DNA from: Sphagnum compactum
Taxonomy: Eukaryota > Bryophyta > Sphagnopsida > Sphagnales
Reading direction: 5' to 3'
NCBI GenBank assembly: GCA_965153455.1
Contig: OZ234499.1
Span: 7,884,515 to 7,948,514 of the forward strand
DNA: 64,000 nt
Both the position numbers and the translations under genes were made by a program. Positions 1 to 11,819 of this stretch are shown piece by piece. Numbering within the stretch: the stretch's first letter is position 1; each line of letters starts with the position of its first letter. The notes beneath the pieces were generated by a model, which was given only the letters and a program-made list of their open reading frames with translations, had not been told where the DNA came from and did not search any database.

Positions 1-2069
1 CTTGCACATCACCACCAACAAAAATGGGTGCTTGAAGTTTAATGTTAATTGTCATTTGAACTTTGCAAACATTTCTAGGAAGCAAAGTTGCAAGTATTCT
101 CGTGCATTTGGAGTTGTGACAAGGTCAAATGACATTGTGAAGGGATGCAAAATAACATTGTCTTGCAAAACTTCTACCTTCATATTAGTGATAATGACCA
201 TCTTTACATTCATCACAACTTATGTTTTTGTAGCTTCATCATTCCTTTTTAGATTTTGCACATCCTCTTTAGTCTATCAATTTCCCACTAGGCATTTTGT
301 GACTATCCCTTCTTATGAGATCATATTGGAGACAAAAATTTCTAGCTCTTCTAAATTGCCTCCTTCAATTGCTTCACCTTGAGCTTCTCTTGAGCTTCTT
401 GGGTAGGTGGTGATGGCCACTTCATGGGTGGAGTTTTCTTTGCCTCAAGATCAGGCAAATTGCTCCATCTTGGCACGTCTTTCAACAAAAACCAATAATG
501 AATAAAACAAAAACTTCAACCCTTTAGATAATTCAACTTATAAAACAACTATTGATAGTGTTGTGGAAGGACCCTTGGTATTCACACTATCTTGCACCTA
601 GTTCCCAACAAGGGGAGCTCAAAGTGGTGGTTTTGGTATTTTGTTGATGATGCCATGATTGTGGTGGGCATGCCAACTTGCGACTTCATCCTTCAACATT
701 AGCAAGTAGTTCTTGAAAGGCTATTGAAAGTCCATGGTGGAGATGCTCTTAGATTTGTTGCCTATTGCCTCTTTATAGATGGAGTTTTTTTTAATACTAA
801 ATGGATTTTGAGATTATAATAACATTTCCTAGGGTTCTTGCTACATTAGAAATTGTTCCACTCCTAATTGCAATAAAGTATTGATTAGAGTTGTCGATTT
901 GTTGTTGACAACGATTGCACTTGACTGTTGGAAAATTTTACAAAATTCTTGTGTGTATTCCCAAACAACATTTGAGAAGCTCCTTTCATTGTTTTCCACC
1001 ATTGCTTTGAGCAATGGGAATGTTATGGTGGGCAATCTATATTATATATGTTGTTGTTAAAGGTCCTTGAACATTTATATGATTGTTGTTGTTTATCAAA
1101 CCCTTCCTCAATTTTTGGTATTGTTTTATTTATTCTATAAGGTTTGGGTTCCTCTTCTTCATGCTTACTGATTTGTTGCAATTTGTCATGAATTTCAGGT
1201 CTCTCCTTATTAGTTGGTCATTTTTTAATTCTATCCAGGTTGAATCTAATCCAAAAGTTGTCAATACTCATGAAGACATCTGTTTTAGCTAAGACATCAT
1301 GTCTAGTGTCAGATCATCTATCATCAACAACACATGAACAATGTGTGCTTGGACTTGCTTCATGTCAACACTTTGGGGCAAGGTGTCACAACAGAAAGGA
1401 TTTGGTTAGGTTCACCAATTTCAGTAAAAAAGAGCTGCTAGGATCATTGGGTGTCCATTGACAACAACTTCTAGACTTAATGATTTCCCTCAGATTCAAG
1501 GATCCTTCAGTAAATTTTTCTCAGTGGTTCTGACTAAAAACAAGCAAACATACAATTGAATGAGGTGTACAGTACTAAGTGTAGTGATAGTGATACCTTG
1601 AGTGCTTGTTGATGTTGTGCACCAACCAAACAGTGAGCAGATTGGGACACTTATCATAATTCAATGCCATTTGATTCACTAACCAAAGCTTCTATACTTC
1701 TGCTGTTGTAAGTTTTTACCCACTTCACTGCACATGTAGGATGTAGATGGGTATCACTCAAGAAGGTCAAGGTATGAATGCAGGTGCTGGTTTGCCCTGG
1801 CTGCTATGCACAAAGAATGAAAGTGTACCAATTAGACAATTTGGCTTTGGAATTTGTGTAGACTGGTGCAATTTCACCAGTACTCTCAAATGGGGGTGGA
1901 TGAGAAATGGTTTGGATCTCATCAAAGAATCAATTGTAGTGTAAAATCTCCTATAGTGGTTCTGTCTAAACCTACCAGGACTAATGCTTTGGAAAATGCT
2001 AGGGAAACAATCCATTGTGCTGCATACTTTGCATTTTCATACTTTCGTATGAGCGAGATGAGCAATGAA
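1..2069. other. Gene-free stretch downstream of the lipase gene
   Basis: I see no supportable gene here. The open frames are short, lack recognisable motifs and are AT-rich. It would include the 3' untranslated region and terminator of the minus-strand lipase gene, next to 2069, but I could not place a poly(A) site. Confidence 0.6.
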
Positions 2070-4799
2070 TCAAATGAATCGGTCATGATTTGCAAGTGTT
2101 GGGTCATCCTTGGGTGGTCGATTGGGTTGCACCCAACGGCCTGCGCTATTACGAATCAAGCCTTTGTTCTCTAATTGCCACCAAAAGCCTGGGATGCAAT
2201 ACTCATCCTTCAAAACATTGGATGCCTTGTTGATAAGGCTATAGTCTCGGCCTGTAACTAACCAAAATTCATTTGATTTGAAGCCTTGGAATCCATCCAC
2301 AAGGTGAAGATAACATTCCAGATTGTGCCAATCCAATGGGTCTCTTGTATGCTTCATATAGGTTGACAACTTGTGATTGACTTGGAGTTCTACACCAACA
2401 TGTTTGTAAGAGCTACCCCAGGGAGGCTGGAGTCCCCCTCCAATACTCTTGGGCACCAAATCATGGACATTCACCACTCTCAAAGCCTTCAACTGCAATT
2501 CCTCAAACCTCGACTTAAAGATAGAGTCTCCAATACATGGAGAACCGAAAGTGATAACAGTGACAGGGATATTATCAGCCAGCTCCACAAGCCCATAATT
2601 CTTGTCCAACTGTTGGTTAAGCCTAGTTTCACCGATTTCGTAAGCAGAGAGAATAGCGAGAGCACCCCCAATGCCATGACCTGTAATAGTTATGCTCAAT
2701 TCCTCACCCTTGTACAATTCCAGCAGTCTCCTTACCTCTGCAATTACCTGAAACATTACAGCGCCCAAGGGAACCATTAAGCGCAAGTAAACTAAACTGC
2801 TTTTCTCATCTAAATTGGTCCTTGTGGAAAAGTTTCCTTCTCAGTTTTAGATTTTGCCTTAACTGCTCCTGAGTCTTGGCTGCAAGCATTACTGGAATTG
2901 GGCCCACCTTGGCTTCTCCTCATGTGGGTCTTATTTGGTAATGCCCACAGCCTTGGGCAATTACCCTACACATAATGAGCAGGGGTTTGACCATTCCATA
3001 GTACATTATTGTCTAACAGCAACATGATTGTCTGACTACAGTGCAGAGGAAGCGAACATGGCAAGATTTAACTCTGACCTGCTCAGAAGGACTGTCTTGA
3101 ATGAATTTTGAGTGTGGCAATTTGCTGGTATAGAGACTCCAGAAGCCCTTCACCACTTTGGGTCGTTGCAAGACACACTTGGAAGAATCGCTTCTTCCGC
3201 CTTGAGGAAGAGGAGGAGGCTGATCATGAGCCGAGGCTGTTTTTGCAGCAAGCTCATCATGATGTGTCATGGTAGCAGACACGGTCTGGAGCTGCCAGGA
3301 GGCGTGCTCTGCAACTTTAAACCATTCCAAGCTCCCAACGGTGGTACCGCGCCAAGCAATCACAACATCTCGTCTCCCCAGTCTCCTAATCTCTTCTGCA
3401 TCGATGCTCACTGCCACGAAACCTATCCAATTGGAGGGTAGATCCCATGCCTGATCTGCAGGAGACCGCCTGGATTTGTACCCTGTCTCTGGAGGAGGAC
3501 TTGCCAGGTTTTGATCTGCCACTGCGGCGTACAGATAGCGTGTCACTTGGTACGCCCCGCATGTGCTGCTGTTGTTATGTACGCGCTCGAAAAGCTCTTG
3601 TTTTGCAAATCTCGCACTTCCTGCATATTTGGAGTGGCTGTCGCTGTCAAAGTTGTCGTATGTCATCTGCACCCCAAGAGTTGCTAAAGATCAGTTGCCA
3701 ATTGTTCACCCACAATCCACAACCCACAACCCCCTGTGGCCCTCGATGATGTAGAAAAAGATTTTGGAAACAATCTGAATCTGCTGTCAGTAGGAAAGAG
3801 AGAAACAAGAAACAAGAAATTATATATATCTTCTGCTACCTGAGCGAATTCGCCGTATCGAATGATTTCTTTGCGAAGGTCCAAATCTAGAGGGTCCAGA
3901 AGCCCAGCCCAGTCTTTGGAGCCTTGAATTTCCCTCCACCTTGCCGCCAATTCTGGAAGCTCAAGCACTCCCTGTTTAGTACCACCACCAGTTGTTTTCA
4001 ATTCGCCGCTTAAGAGTTCCGAGCTCACAGAAACTCCTAAGCTCGTGAAATGCGCGCTTGCCGACCCCGCTGAGACTCCTGCTGCTGCACCCATGAAGTT
4101 TTTCTCACTATAAATATTATTATTGTTTTGAAGCTGGGCGGATTCAACCTGCAAGTCTAGTAGTAGTTTGCTATCAGAATTCCCTCGAGCAAGTAATTTT
4201 TCGTCATCGACTTTTGGCCGCGATCGGCTCGAATGATGAATATGGTAGTAAAGGCTGTCAGGGTTGAACGGCAACAACAACCGCTTCCAATCTCTAGACT
4301 TTCTAGAAGAAATCTTGACATGACTAGACTCCGGCGCTGCTGCAGATGCGTTTCTAAGCTGATGATCATGGCTACTACAGCTACCTGCTGGACCAGTGGA
4401 AGGCAGAGACTTATTTGGGACATCCCGCAAGTCGAGATCTTCGATTCTATTGCCAAATATATCATAATCTGGACTGTCATCATGTACAGCAGCAGCAGCG
4501 AGGATATTATTATTAATTCCCAAAGTTCTAGACTTGGAATTAGCTGAGAAATCGAACAAAGAGTAATGACGCTTATGTTTAGGAGACGATGCAGCGCCTG
4601 ATCTCCACGAGACTAATTTCGGTGGCTGCAACAACTCTGATCGCTGCGACGACGAGGGGGTGGTTTCTTGCATGCTAAGACTATGATCGAATGAAACTAG
4701 CCCCTGGGGACTACGAAAATCTCCTACTTCTTCGCTACTACTCGCGGATGCTACTCGCGAATTATTAGCCTTACTCACCATCTCACCATGTCGCACCAT
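2070..4799 (-). CDS. Class-3 lipase / DAD1-like phospholipase A1 (class I), nucleophile serine replaced
   Basis: Three exons on the minus strand: 4799-3840, 3666-3079 and 2747-2070, each junction in phase 0 with GT-AG introns of 173 and 331 bp. They give about 741 residues. The start is the ATG at 4799 (MVRHGEM). Residues 1-286 are a Ser-rich, low-complexity extension. The lipase part begins at RWREIQG (287-293) and runs through [13 protein letters not shown], then [20 protein letters not shown] in exon 2, AWRGTT (424-429), and exon 3. Family members hydrolyse sn-1 acyl chains of plastid galactolipids and phospholipids, and DAD1 feeds jasmonate synthesis. The catalytic Asp (VHDLVPK, D612) and His ([14 protein letters not shown]657) are present. 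The motif normally GHSxGG reads GHGIGG (residues 539-544), so position 541 is Gly, encoded GGC, instead of Ser. This is either a pseudoenzyme, a recent lesion or a sequencing error. Usual family length is roughly 400-550 residues, so the N-terminal extension is long. It may carry a plastid transit peptide, but the first residues do not look typical of one. Confidence 0.93.
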
Positions 4800-4943
4800 A
4801 TTTCCAAATTCTGAGATCTACGCAGACACCAAACCTCCAAGAAAAACACTAAGTGTAACTGCCAACCATTTGATCCGATCCAAACCGGGGACTAGAGAGA
4901 AAAAAAGATCAATCACAGAAGAAAGTCTACAAGAAATGGAGAG

Positions 4944-4951
4944 CTTATAAG
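4944..4951 (-). promoter_or_regulatory. Possible TATA element of the lipase gene
   Basis: CTTATAAG, about 150 bp upstream of the lipase ATG, would place transcription start near 4915 and give a leader of roughly 115 nt. The motif is palindromic. Its assignment rests only on position and sequence. Confidence 0.3.
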
Positions 4952-5236
4952 TGCATGAACATTGATTTGCGAGGACGCGCAAATGCTACTTTTGTCTTGT
5001 GATATATTATGTCACCGGACTGGGCACGAAGTTAAAGTTTGGGTGGAAGGCAAGTCTCTGGTAATCTCGACAAAAGTTGTTGTGGAAGGCAAGTGAACAA
5101 CCCGGGAAACGAAAATCCATGGAAGGAACGAAGAAACCTGGGTTGGAGTGGAGAGCTATGTGCGTGTTTGGGACGATGGCGTGTGTGACGTGCAATGGCG
5201 TCAGAAGTGTACAAATCATCTCCATCAATGTTCAGT

Positions 5237-5328
5237 ATGTGACCCTGCAACTAGAAATCTTGGACGAGGTTCATCAGTCGATGTGACCCTAGTGCACTAG
5301 AAATCTTGGATGAGGTTCATCAGTCGAA
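5237..5328 (+). repeat. 44/47-bp tandem duplication
   Basis: Two adjacent copies (5237-5280 and 5281-about 5328) share CTAGAAATCTTGGA, then GAGGTTCATCAGTCGA, with a few substitutions and a 3-4 bp insertion in the second copy. It lies upstream of the lipase promoter region. Confidence 0.85.
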
Positions 5329-5385
5329 TCCTGTGAATCCACTGGAAGACTGCTGGGAGTCCCTTGACAAAATGCACAGCTTTCA

Positions 5386-5465
5386 GAGCCCCGGAGGATC
5401 CCTGCAAGAGTCTAATGAATACAGTGAGCCCCGGAGGATCCCTGCAAGAGTCTAATGAATACAGT
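5386..5465 (+). repeat. Perfect 40-bp tandem duplication
   Basis: 5386-5425 is repeated without any mismatch at 5426-5465 (unit begins GAGCCCCGGAGGATCC and ends ATGAATACAGT). Perfect identity suggests a recent duplication or an assembly artefact. Confidence 0.95.
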
Positions 5466-5513
5466 CAAATCGTATTTTATTGACTGCTCCCTGTTTCTGA
5501 TAATCTAGATAGT

Positions 5514-5844
5514 TTGATTGGTTCAAGTGGGATGCTATTACTAGTCTCCCACCTACTTGCAGTTTCAGTTTTATGGGTGAGGTTAAAAAAAAATTAGTAG
5601 CCAAAACTTGGATGTGAGAAATATTTTTCCGAGGTCCCATATTGAGCATTGGTGGAGATGCTCTAATAACAGTGACTCCAGTGGTACGTAGTTTGTGACG
5701 GGTGCCAAGATATTTCTCATATCCACGTTTAGTTATTTCTTTTTTTCCAACCCCACCCATAAAACTAAACCTAATGGAAACAGGTGGGAAACTACTAATC
5801 GCAAACCCACCTAGACCAATGAATCTACCTATCTAACCAATCAA
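5514..5844. mobile_element. Fold-back / MITE-like element with long inverted arms
   Basis: The outer ends are perfect inverted repeats, TTGATTGGTT (5514-5523) and AACCAATCAA (5835-5844). The arms continue inward for about 125 bp with imperfect pairing: CTCCCACCT against AGGTGGGAAA, TTTTATGGGTGAGGTT against AACCCCACCCATAAAA, and GATGTGAGAAATAT against ATATTTCTCATATCC. The centre (about 5640-5700) holds CATATTGAGCA and GGAGATGCTCTAATA. No coding capacity is seen. The class is not assigned because no clear target-site duplication could be read. A related motif, GCATATTGAGCA, recurs at about 5958 just outside. Confidence 0.75.
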
Positions 5845-7200
5845 CAGCAGGTGTTAGGCTTTGCTGTGCCTTTTAGAAAATGTTGGGTCAAAACCATTTT
5901 GTTGCTCCAAACCCGCATATTTTGACTTTTCATTATTTGATTTTCTTTTGCAGGACCGCATATTGAGCACCCTTGGAGCTGCTCTATGTAGTGGCTGGCG
6001 GGAACTGGTGTACTGCCAGCTCGTGTTTTGTTTCCTTCACTGATGGAGGCTTCACTGTCAGGGTTAGGGTTGGATGCCTCATTGCCCCTCGAAACTGCAA
6101 CGGAAGCTCTCTGGAAGGCCTTGTGGAAGGCAAGGGGGAAAAAAAAAAGAGTAAAAGTCAAGGAATATTAAAAGGGCCGTATTTTTACCATAGATGATTG
6201 ATCACTTTGTGACTAACCATAAGATATATCACATAAAATAATAATACTATAAATAAATGAGCCCTGGAGTTGTTGTTGCCTTTACAACTTTACAGGCAAG
6301 CACAGTAGAACTCTTTCTTTGAAGAATATTCTGTTGATTCAAAAGTAGATACTATTAATATGGAATAATTTTTTTCCCCCAAAGCCTGCAATTTCAAAGC
6401 TCCTACCAGCTGGTTATTTATTTTTAAAAATAATTTATTAATAACCTCATCATTTGATATTGAATTTCAAATTTTAATAACCTACCCAGATGACCTCGTT
6501 ATCATCCATGTAGACTATCGATCCTAAAAGACTAAGCATTTTTATGATAGAAAAAGGAAGAAGAAACTGTGATTAAAAAAACCCTCTAACTAGTGTGTAA
6601 GCGACAAGTTAATTGATAGTTATCAACTAGTATTTGAAAACCTACCCTCTTGCATAACTAACAATTATTATCAAAAAAATTATTGATAACTTGATTGGCA
6701 CTTCAAATTTTTAAATATTGATATTGAAACCTAACCAACACCCAATTTTTTTTAAAAACCTACCCAACAATTATAAAAAAATCAGTAATCTACCAACACT
6801 GGTTTGGACCCTCAAAGTTTCAAGCTTACATGGTGTTCATGAGGTTTGTAGAACCTTCCCCATCTCCAGAACCTAAATTTCCTCTTTGTGTACAAACCTC
6901 ATGCTTGGAATAAAAACCCATGCGCTTGAAATTAAAAACTTAAAAGAAAAGTTTGTTTTTTTCAACACGTATTTACAACTACTTTTTGTACAACACAATT
7001 GCCTTTTGTCACATGCAATTCAAAAGTAGCCACATTACCCAAAAAGTAGTTGCATTAGACAAAAAGTAGTTGCAAATTTCAATTGCAGAAGACATGTAAA
7101 AAAAAAAGTGAAACCATGTGCTTGGAATCAGAACTCTTGCTTAGAATATAAAAGCTTGTACTCCAAATCAGAAACCCCATGAATGGGTAGTGAGAGCAAG
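5845..7200. other. Gene-free AT-rich stretch
   Basis: No gene is recognisable. At 6590-6810 it includes a copy of a repeat that recurs near 25.0-25.2 kb, listed separately. Confidence 0.55.
6590..6810 (+). repeat. Dispersed repeat, related to 25020-25215
   Basis: The order of short blocks is shared with 25020-25215: a 'gataactaacc/tagttatcaac' block, CTTTTGCATAAC or CTTGCATAAC, a run of T/A, TTGATAA, then TTGATATTGATAAC or ATTGATATTGAAAC. Identity is low and indels are frequent, so this is an old copy of an unnamed family. Confidence 0.45.
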
Positions 7201-7204
7201 CCTT

Positions 7205-7620
7205 CCTTAGTGTAAAACATGAAAGACTTTTTAATTTGAATGGTGGAAGGTCTGCATGTGGTTAGCAGAAGGCTCCTTCAATTGATGAATAAATGGTCTG
7301 CCTGGAGGGAGATCCATTCAAATACAAAGAAAATACTTTGGTGTGCTTTATGTGTATGAGATCGCATGCTCCCTGTGGCCTCCCCTAATTTGAGGATTAT
7401 AGCCTGAGAGCATTAGCCCAAGGGTGTAGGCCCGAAAGTGAGGGGGAGGCCCAATGTAAAACATGAAACATTTTTGTAATAAAATGGTAGAAGGTTTGCA
7501 TGTGATCAGTGGAAGGCTTCTTGAATTGATGACCAGATCTTTTGTGCAAAAGGTGCATTCAAATACAAAGCAAAAGTCATTGAAATGCTTTACATGTAAG
7601 GTAAGGTCCCATGCCATGAA
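7205..7620 (+). repeat. Pair of ~165-bp direct repeats
   Basis: 7210-7375 and 7452-7620 start with the same TGTAAAACATGAAA and share GGTAGAAGGTTTGCATGTG-like, CTTCAATTGATGA and CATTCAAATACAAAG blocks at a constant offset of about 242 bp. Between them is a GC-richer spacer with GCCTGAGAGCATTAGCCC. This could be an old tandem duplication or a remnant with short terminal repeats. Confidence 0.75.
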
Positions 7621-8225
7621 TGATATTCACATTATGAAAAAAATTTGTCCATTGCAATTAGAAAGTGTTCACTCTACCTAGATGCAATGGACATGATTTT
7701 CTCATAGTGTGACTAATGTTCTCAACTCACATCCAATCTGAGAATCGGACCGGTTCTCACATTTGAGAAGGGTCTGGTTCTCATGGTACAAAACAAAAAA
7801 CCAAAAAAATAAATAAAAATAAATAAAATTTTAAGTTCAAAAAAAAAAAGTTATTGTTTATAAGGCGGCTGCCATAATAAATGAGGATTTAGCCAAGTTT
7901 GTTTATAGGATAGCCAGAAATCTAAGGTTTTTTAGAATCCTGCTGAGGTAGAAAGGTCGATCATAACACATTTAAGATATGGTTTCTTGTTGTTTCTGCA
8001 GGAGGGCACCATTGTTATGGTGCCCAAAGAGTAGACAGAGCCCTTCTTTTTGTGCATCTATTGCACTAAAAATCGGCAAAAATGGGCTCGAGTTGCAAAA
8101 GGTACAGCCCCCCAAAGTAGGGGGGTCGTTTTTTTCAAAAAAAATCAATTAAACAATTCATAGCCTATTTTCGAACCCCTCAAAAAAAATCCTTAGATAT
8201 CACTCTGTTACCTTAGAGCTAAAAG

Positions 8226-8503
8226 ATGATTTGTAGAGCTTAAGATTGTGATTTCAGAGCAGTTTAAATCACTCAATTTGAACAAAAATTGAGAAAGTTA
8301 TGCACTAATGAAGTAAGTGGAGTCAAAATGAGAAAAATGAAAACAAAATGTGTTTTGCAATTTGAAAAAACGTATTTTTCTTTATAGCTCTTTTTTGGCT
8401 ATTCCTTTGGTTTTGCATTTCGAAGATGATTTGTAAAGCTTGAGAAGGCTTTTGTATAACATTTTAAATCACTCAAAATGGAGAAAATTTGAGAACGATC
8501 TGC
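8226..8503 (+). repeat. Diverged ~198-bp tandem duplication
   Basis: GATGATTTGTAGAGCTT (about 8226) and GATGATTTGTAAAGCTT (about 8424) each lead, some 40 bp on, into TTTAAATCACTCAA and then an AATTTGAGAA-like block, at an offset of about 198 bp. No coding sequence is seen. Confidence 0.7.
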
Positions 8504-8745
8504 CAAAGCATTCAGTGATAGGCTAATGTTTGATGATGGGCCAGTTTATCTTACTTTTTACCTTACCTCTAGAAACACTCTGTTGAAAGGTTGTGAATAG
8601 TGCCTTTTTCCCCTATTCTTTTGGTGAAGTTTTTTGAATAAAAATTTAACAAGTCCTTTGAGCTTGTTGTAGATTATTTTCAAATTTTGTAACCGTGCAA
8701 AATTTCGAACAAAAAAAATGCTGATTGTAAAAAAAGAAACACAAA

Positions 8746-8748
<3 letters not shown>

Positions 8749-8790
<42 letters not shown>
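8749..8790. repeat. (TA)n microsatellite
   Basis: An uninterrupted alternating TA run of about 42 bp. It explains the odd YIYIYI frames on the minus strand, which are not genes. Confidence 0.95.
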
Positions 8791-8795
<5 letters not shown>

Positions 8796-9179
8796 GTTAA
8801 AAAACAAAAAACCATGATTTGTGAGAATCGACTTATGAAAATTGCTCTCAAAAAAGAGAGAAAAGAATATGAGAAAGTGAGAATCATTCAACACTGGTCT
8901 TATACATGTTAGAGGCTTGAGTGACCCAACCTCCATGATTGCACCAGTTCCATTTTAGATGAACTCAAGCCCATCCCAAGTTACTAGACTTGGTGCAGGC
9001 ATTGAGGTTGGGTTACATTTTCTTTTTCACTTATCTATTTATAAATTTTTTTTTGCCCATCTACCCATCTTGCCCACCCAAGTTACCTTCCTATCACATT
9101 CATCTACCTACCTCCACGTCACCCATCTATCTCTACTTGCTAAGCCTGCTATCACCTTGTCCATTCTTGCTAAAGGGTA

Positions 9180-9440
9180 GAGGTTTAATCATGAAAATAT
9201 GTGTTTCTTTTTGCCAAAATCTCTATCTTTTCTTAGTTAAACTTTTGTTTTTCAAGCAAACCTTTTTTTTTGAGTTAAATGTTATCTTTTGGCAAAACCT
9301 TTATTTCTCCTTGGCTAAACCTCTATCTTTCAGCAAAACTCTTTTTTGTTGGCATAATATTTATCTTTTTTTGGTTAAACCTTTGCATCTTAATAAAAAA
9401 ATTCTTTGTTTCAACTAAACCTTTATTCTTGGTAAAACCA
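9180..9440 (-). repeat. Left arm of a degenerate minisatellite inverted pair
   Basis: Repeated blocks such as GGCAAAACCTTTATTTCTCC, TTGGCTAAACCTCTATC and CAGCAAAACTC follow each other with a period of about 40-50 bp. These are the reverse complement of the units at 11820-12600. A pyrimidine-rich flank (about 9040-9175: CCCATCTACCCATC, AAGTTACCTTCC, CATCTACCTACC) resembles the reverse complement of 12620-12710. Confidence 0.75.
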
Positions 9441-11819
9441 ACCTAGGAATGTTTGCATTTTGAATAACCCGTAAGCATAGCAAATTCGTAATGAAACAAG
9501 GCAATCAATCAAATGAAGAAAAAACACGAAGTCAAGTGGGATTGCCTTCAAATTGAAACAAAACACCTTAAAAAAGTTTAGCAACTTTTATTGGTAAGAT
9601 TAGCTTTCAACAAATTGTTACACATTATCGGCATACCCATGTGAGGGGTGGGGTTTATGCCACATAACGCCTTCTCACGAATTGAGAAAGATAATGATCT
9701 TGTCAAAACAATTTGGGTGAGTAAAGTTGGTCATTCAAAGCTTTTTAGCCTTGCATGGGATATTTGCAATTGAAATTTCGATTCCATTAAATTCAATCTA
9801 AAAAAAATGCAAATCATGTTCAAGTATCATGAATTGGAAATGATTTATGGCCAATAAATTTGCAAATAACTTTTTTTAACATTATTTTTTCATTTTGCAT
9901 TTGAACAATGATACTAATTTTTTTTCATCTTTAAATTTCAGTATTCCACAAACGAGGCCGTTGGTGCAAATGCAGGACTCAAGTTCACATTTCAACATTG
10001 ACAATTTTTTACCCATCACCATGTAACAAAAGTCTTAAAAATTGTAATAATTTATCTTAAAAACATGGCCATTTTTTATGACTCTTCTTCAAGTGAGGGT
10101 GCACCTTAGAGTATAATGTTTGGCCATTGTAGCCTAACTTCCATTGGGAATTTTTTCTTTTAAACCAACATTTTTGTACAATGTTCATTTTTTATACCAT
10201 ATTGTAATTTTTCACAAGTTTTCATTTTTCCAATCCCAATTTGCAATATATTTGCTTTATCACCATATCTCATATTCCACATGCACGTTTCAATCCATTA
10301 CAAATGGGTTAAATTAAAATTAAATTAAATACCAATACCTTCATCTTTAGGTGTAAACATCAACTATGGGCATGCCCCTTTTTTTTTAAAATCCCAATCT
10401 ACGATATTCGCCCTTGTTGAAAGTTTTTAGTCATCATTAAAGTGGTCATAAATCTAATTCTATCACTATTCCTATAATGTAATACTACTACAATAACCTT
10501 TTCACAATACTTACATGAAAATGTATTGTTTAACCTTGTCAAAAGCTCCCCTTTGATTTGATAGGATTTGATTGTGCATGTATTGCAAAAACTTGTTCTT
10601 TCATCATTTAAAGTTACTTAGGAATAAATTTTCCACCAAATGCAATAGGAAATATCTATAATAGTTAAAAATTAAAAGGCTTCATAATATATTATATTTA
10701 TATTGTAAGTTATAATATTTAAACATATTTTCAAATGTTATAAAACAAAACTTATTAATAAATATTTAATTTTAAAATTACATACTAATATAGCAAGTTT
10801 GGAATTCAAGAAGTAAATAATACCATTAAAGTTTAGATTGACCATTTATTCAAATTAACCTTAAACCTTATGTCTTCATTGTTTTAATATCGAATTGATA
10901 TGATTTTTTTAGTGGCCAAAATTCACCATTTTGCTTTTCTTTTAAATAAAATGGTTTAGAAAACTATTTGATTTTTAAAAACAAAATCACCACATTTATG
11001 AAATCACCAAGAGTTTTGGATTTCTAATTTTTTACATTTGAAATTGCCATATCTAATTAATAGAATTTGGTGGTTGGTCAACATGTATAGGATTCTTAGA
11101 TTTTATTTTTTTCTATTTGTCTTGTAACTAGATTTGACTAAATCCTTTTGTGGTTGATCACCATTTTGGTGCAACATGAAAAAATTGAAAAAAAAACACT
11201 ATAGGTTTTGGTTAAAATAACTTTTACATTCTTTTTTTCTTACTATGATAATGAGGGTACTATTGAATTGTACTAAAATAACATTAAATAAAAAACACAA
11301 TGAATTTCAGAATATTTTAGGTGTTTTTTTCAATAGTTAAACAACATTATAAATTTATTTTAAACCATAGAAAATATTGAAAATTTAAATTAACAATTAA
11401 TTATTAAAAAATGGGAAAAATTTATAAGAATTAATTATGCTATAAATTTTAAAATTAATCAAATGAAAATTTTAATTAATGGAAGCATAAGCCTTAGAGT
11501 TTAAATCTAATTATTCCAAAATATTTATATATAAATCTAGAAAATTCTAGTGGTAGATATCATAAAAACTAATAACTATATAAACAAAAAAATGCCATAC
11601 AAAATGATGTACTAAGAATGAATAATGTATCAAAATTGAAACCTCATGAAATGAGAAAATTAAATGAATGAAAATAAGAGTTTATTCTTTTACTTTTAAT
11701 GTGGTCTTTCAAACTTCAAGGCCCAACTTGAAACCTTTTCCATTCACCTTCAAAAAAGATAAAATGAGTCTTGTTGGAAATATGTGTTTATGAAAGTTTC
11801 CCCCAATAAAGGTTTTGAC
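9441..11819. other. AT-rich core between the two minisatellite arms
   Basis: No gene is recognisable in these 2.4 kb. Every reading frame is closed within a short distance and the DNA is strongly AT-rich, most of all in 10.6-11.7 kb. If the two arms belong to one element, this is its non-coding interior. Confidence 0.5.

Noticed and set aside
2-382. 126-codon open frame at the window start
   Set aside because: No motif, hydrophobic stretch explained by AT-rich composition, no splice or family support.
8558-8936. Minus-strand frames containing YIYIYIYI
   Set aside because: Translation of a (TA)n microsatellite and not a protein.
9441-11819. Possibility of a CRISPR-like or satellite array in the AT-rich core
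   Set aside because: No regular spacing or identical repeats, and the sequence is eukaryotic nuclear DNA.
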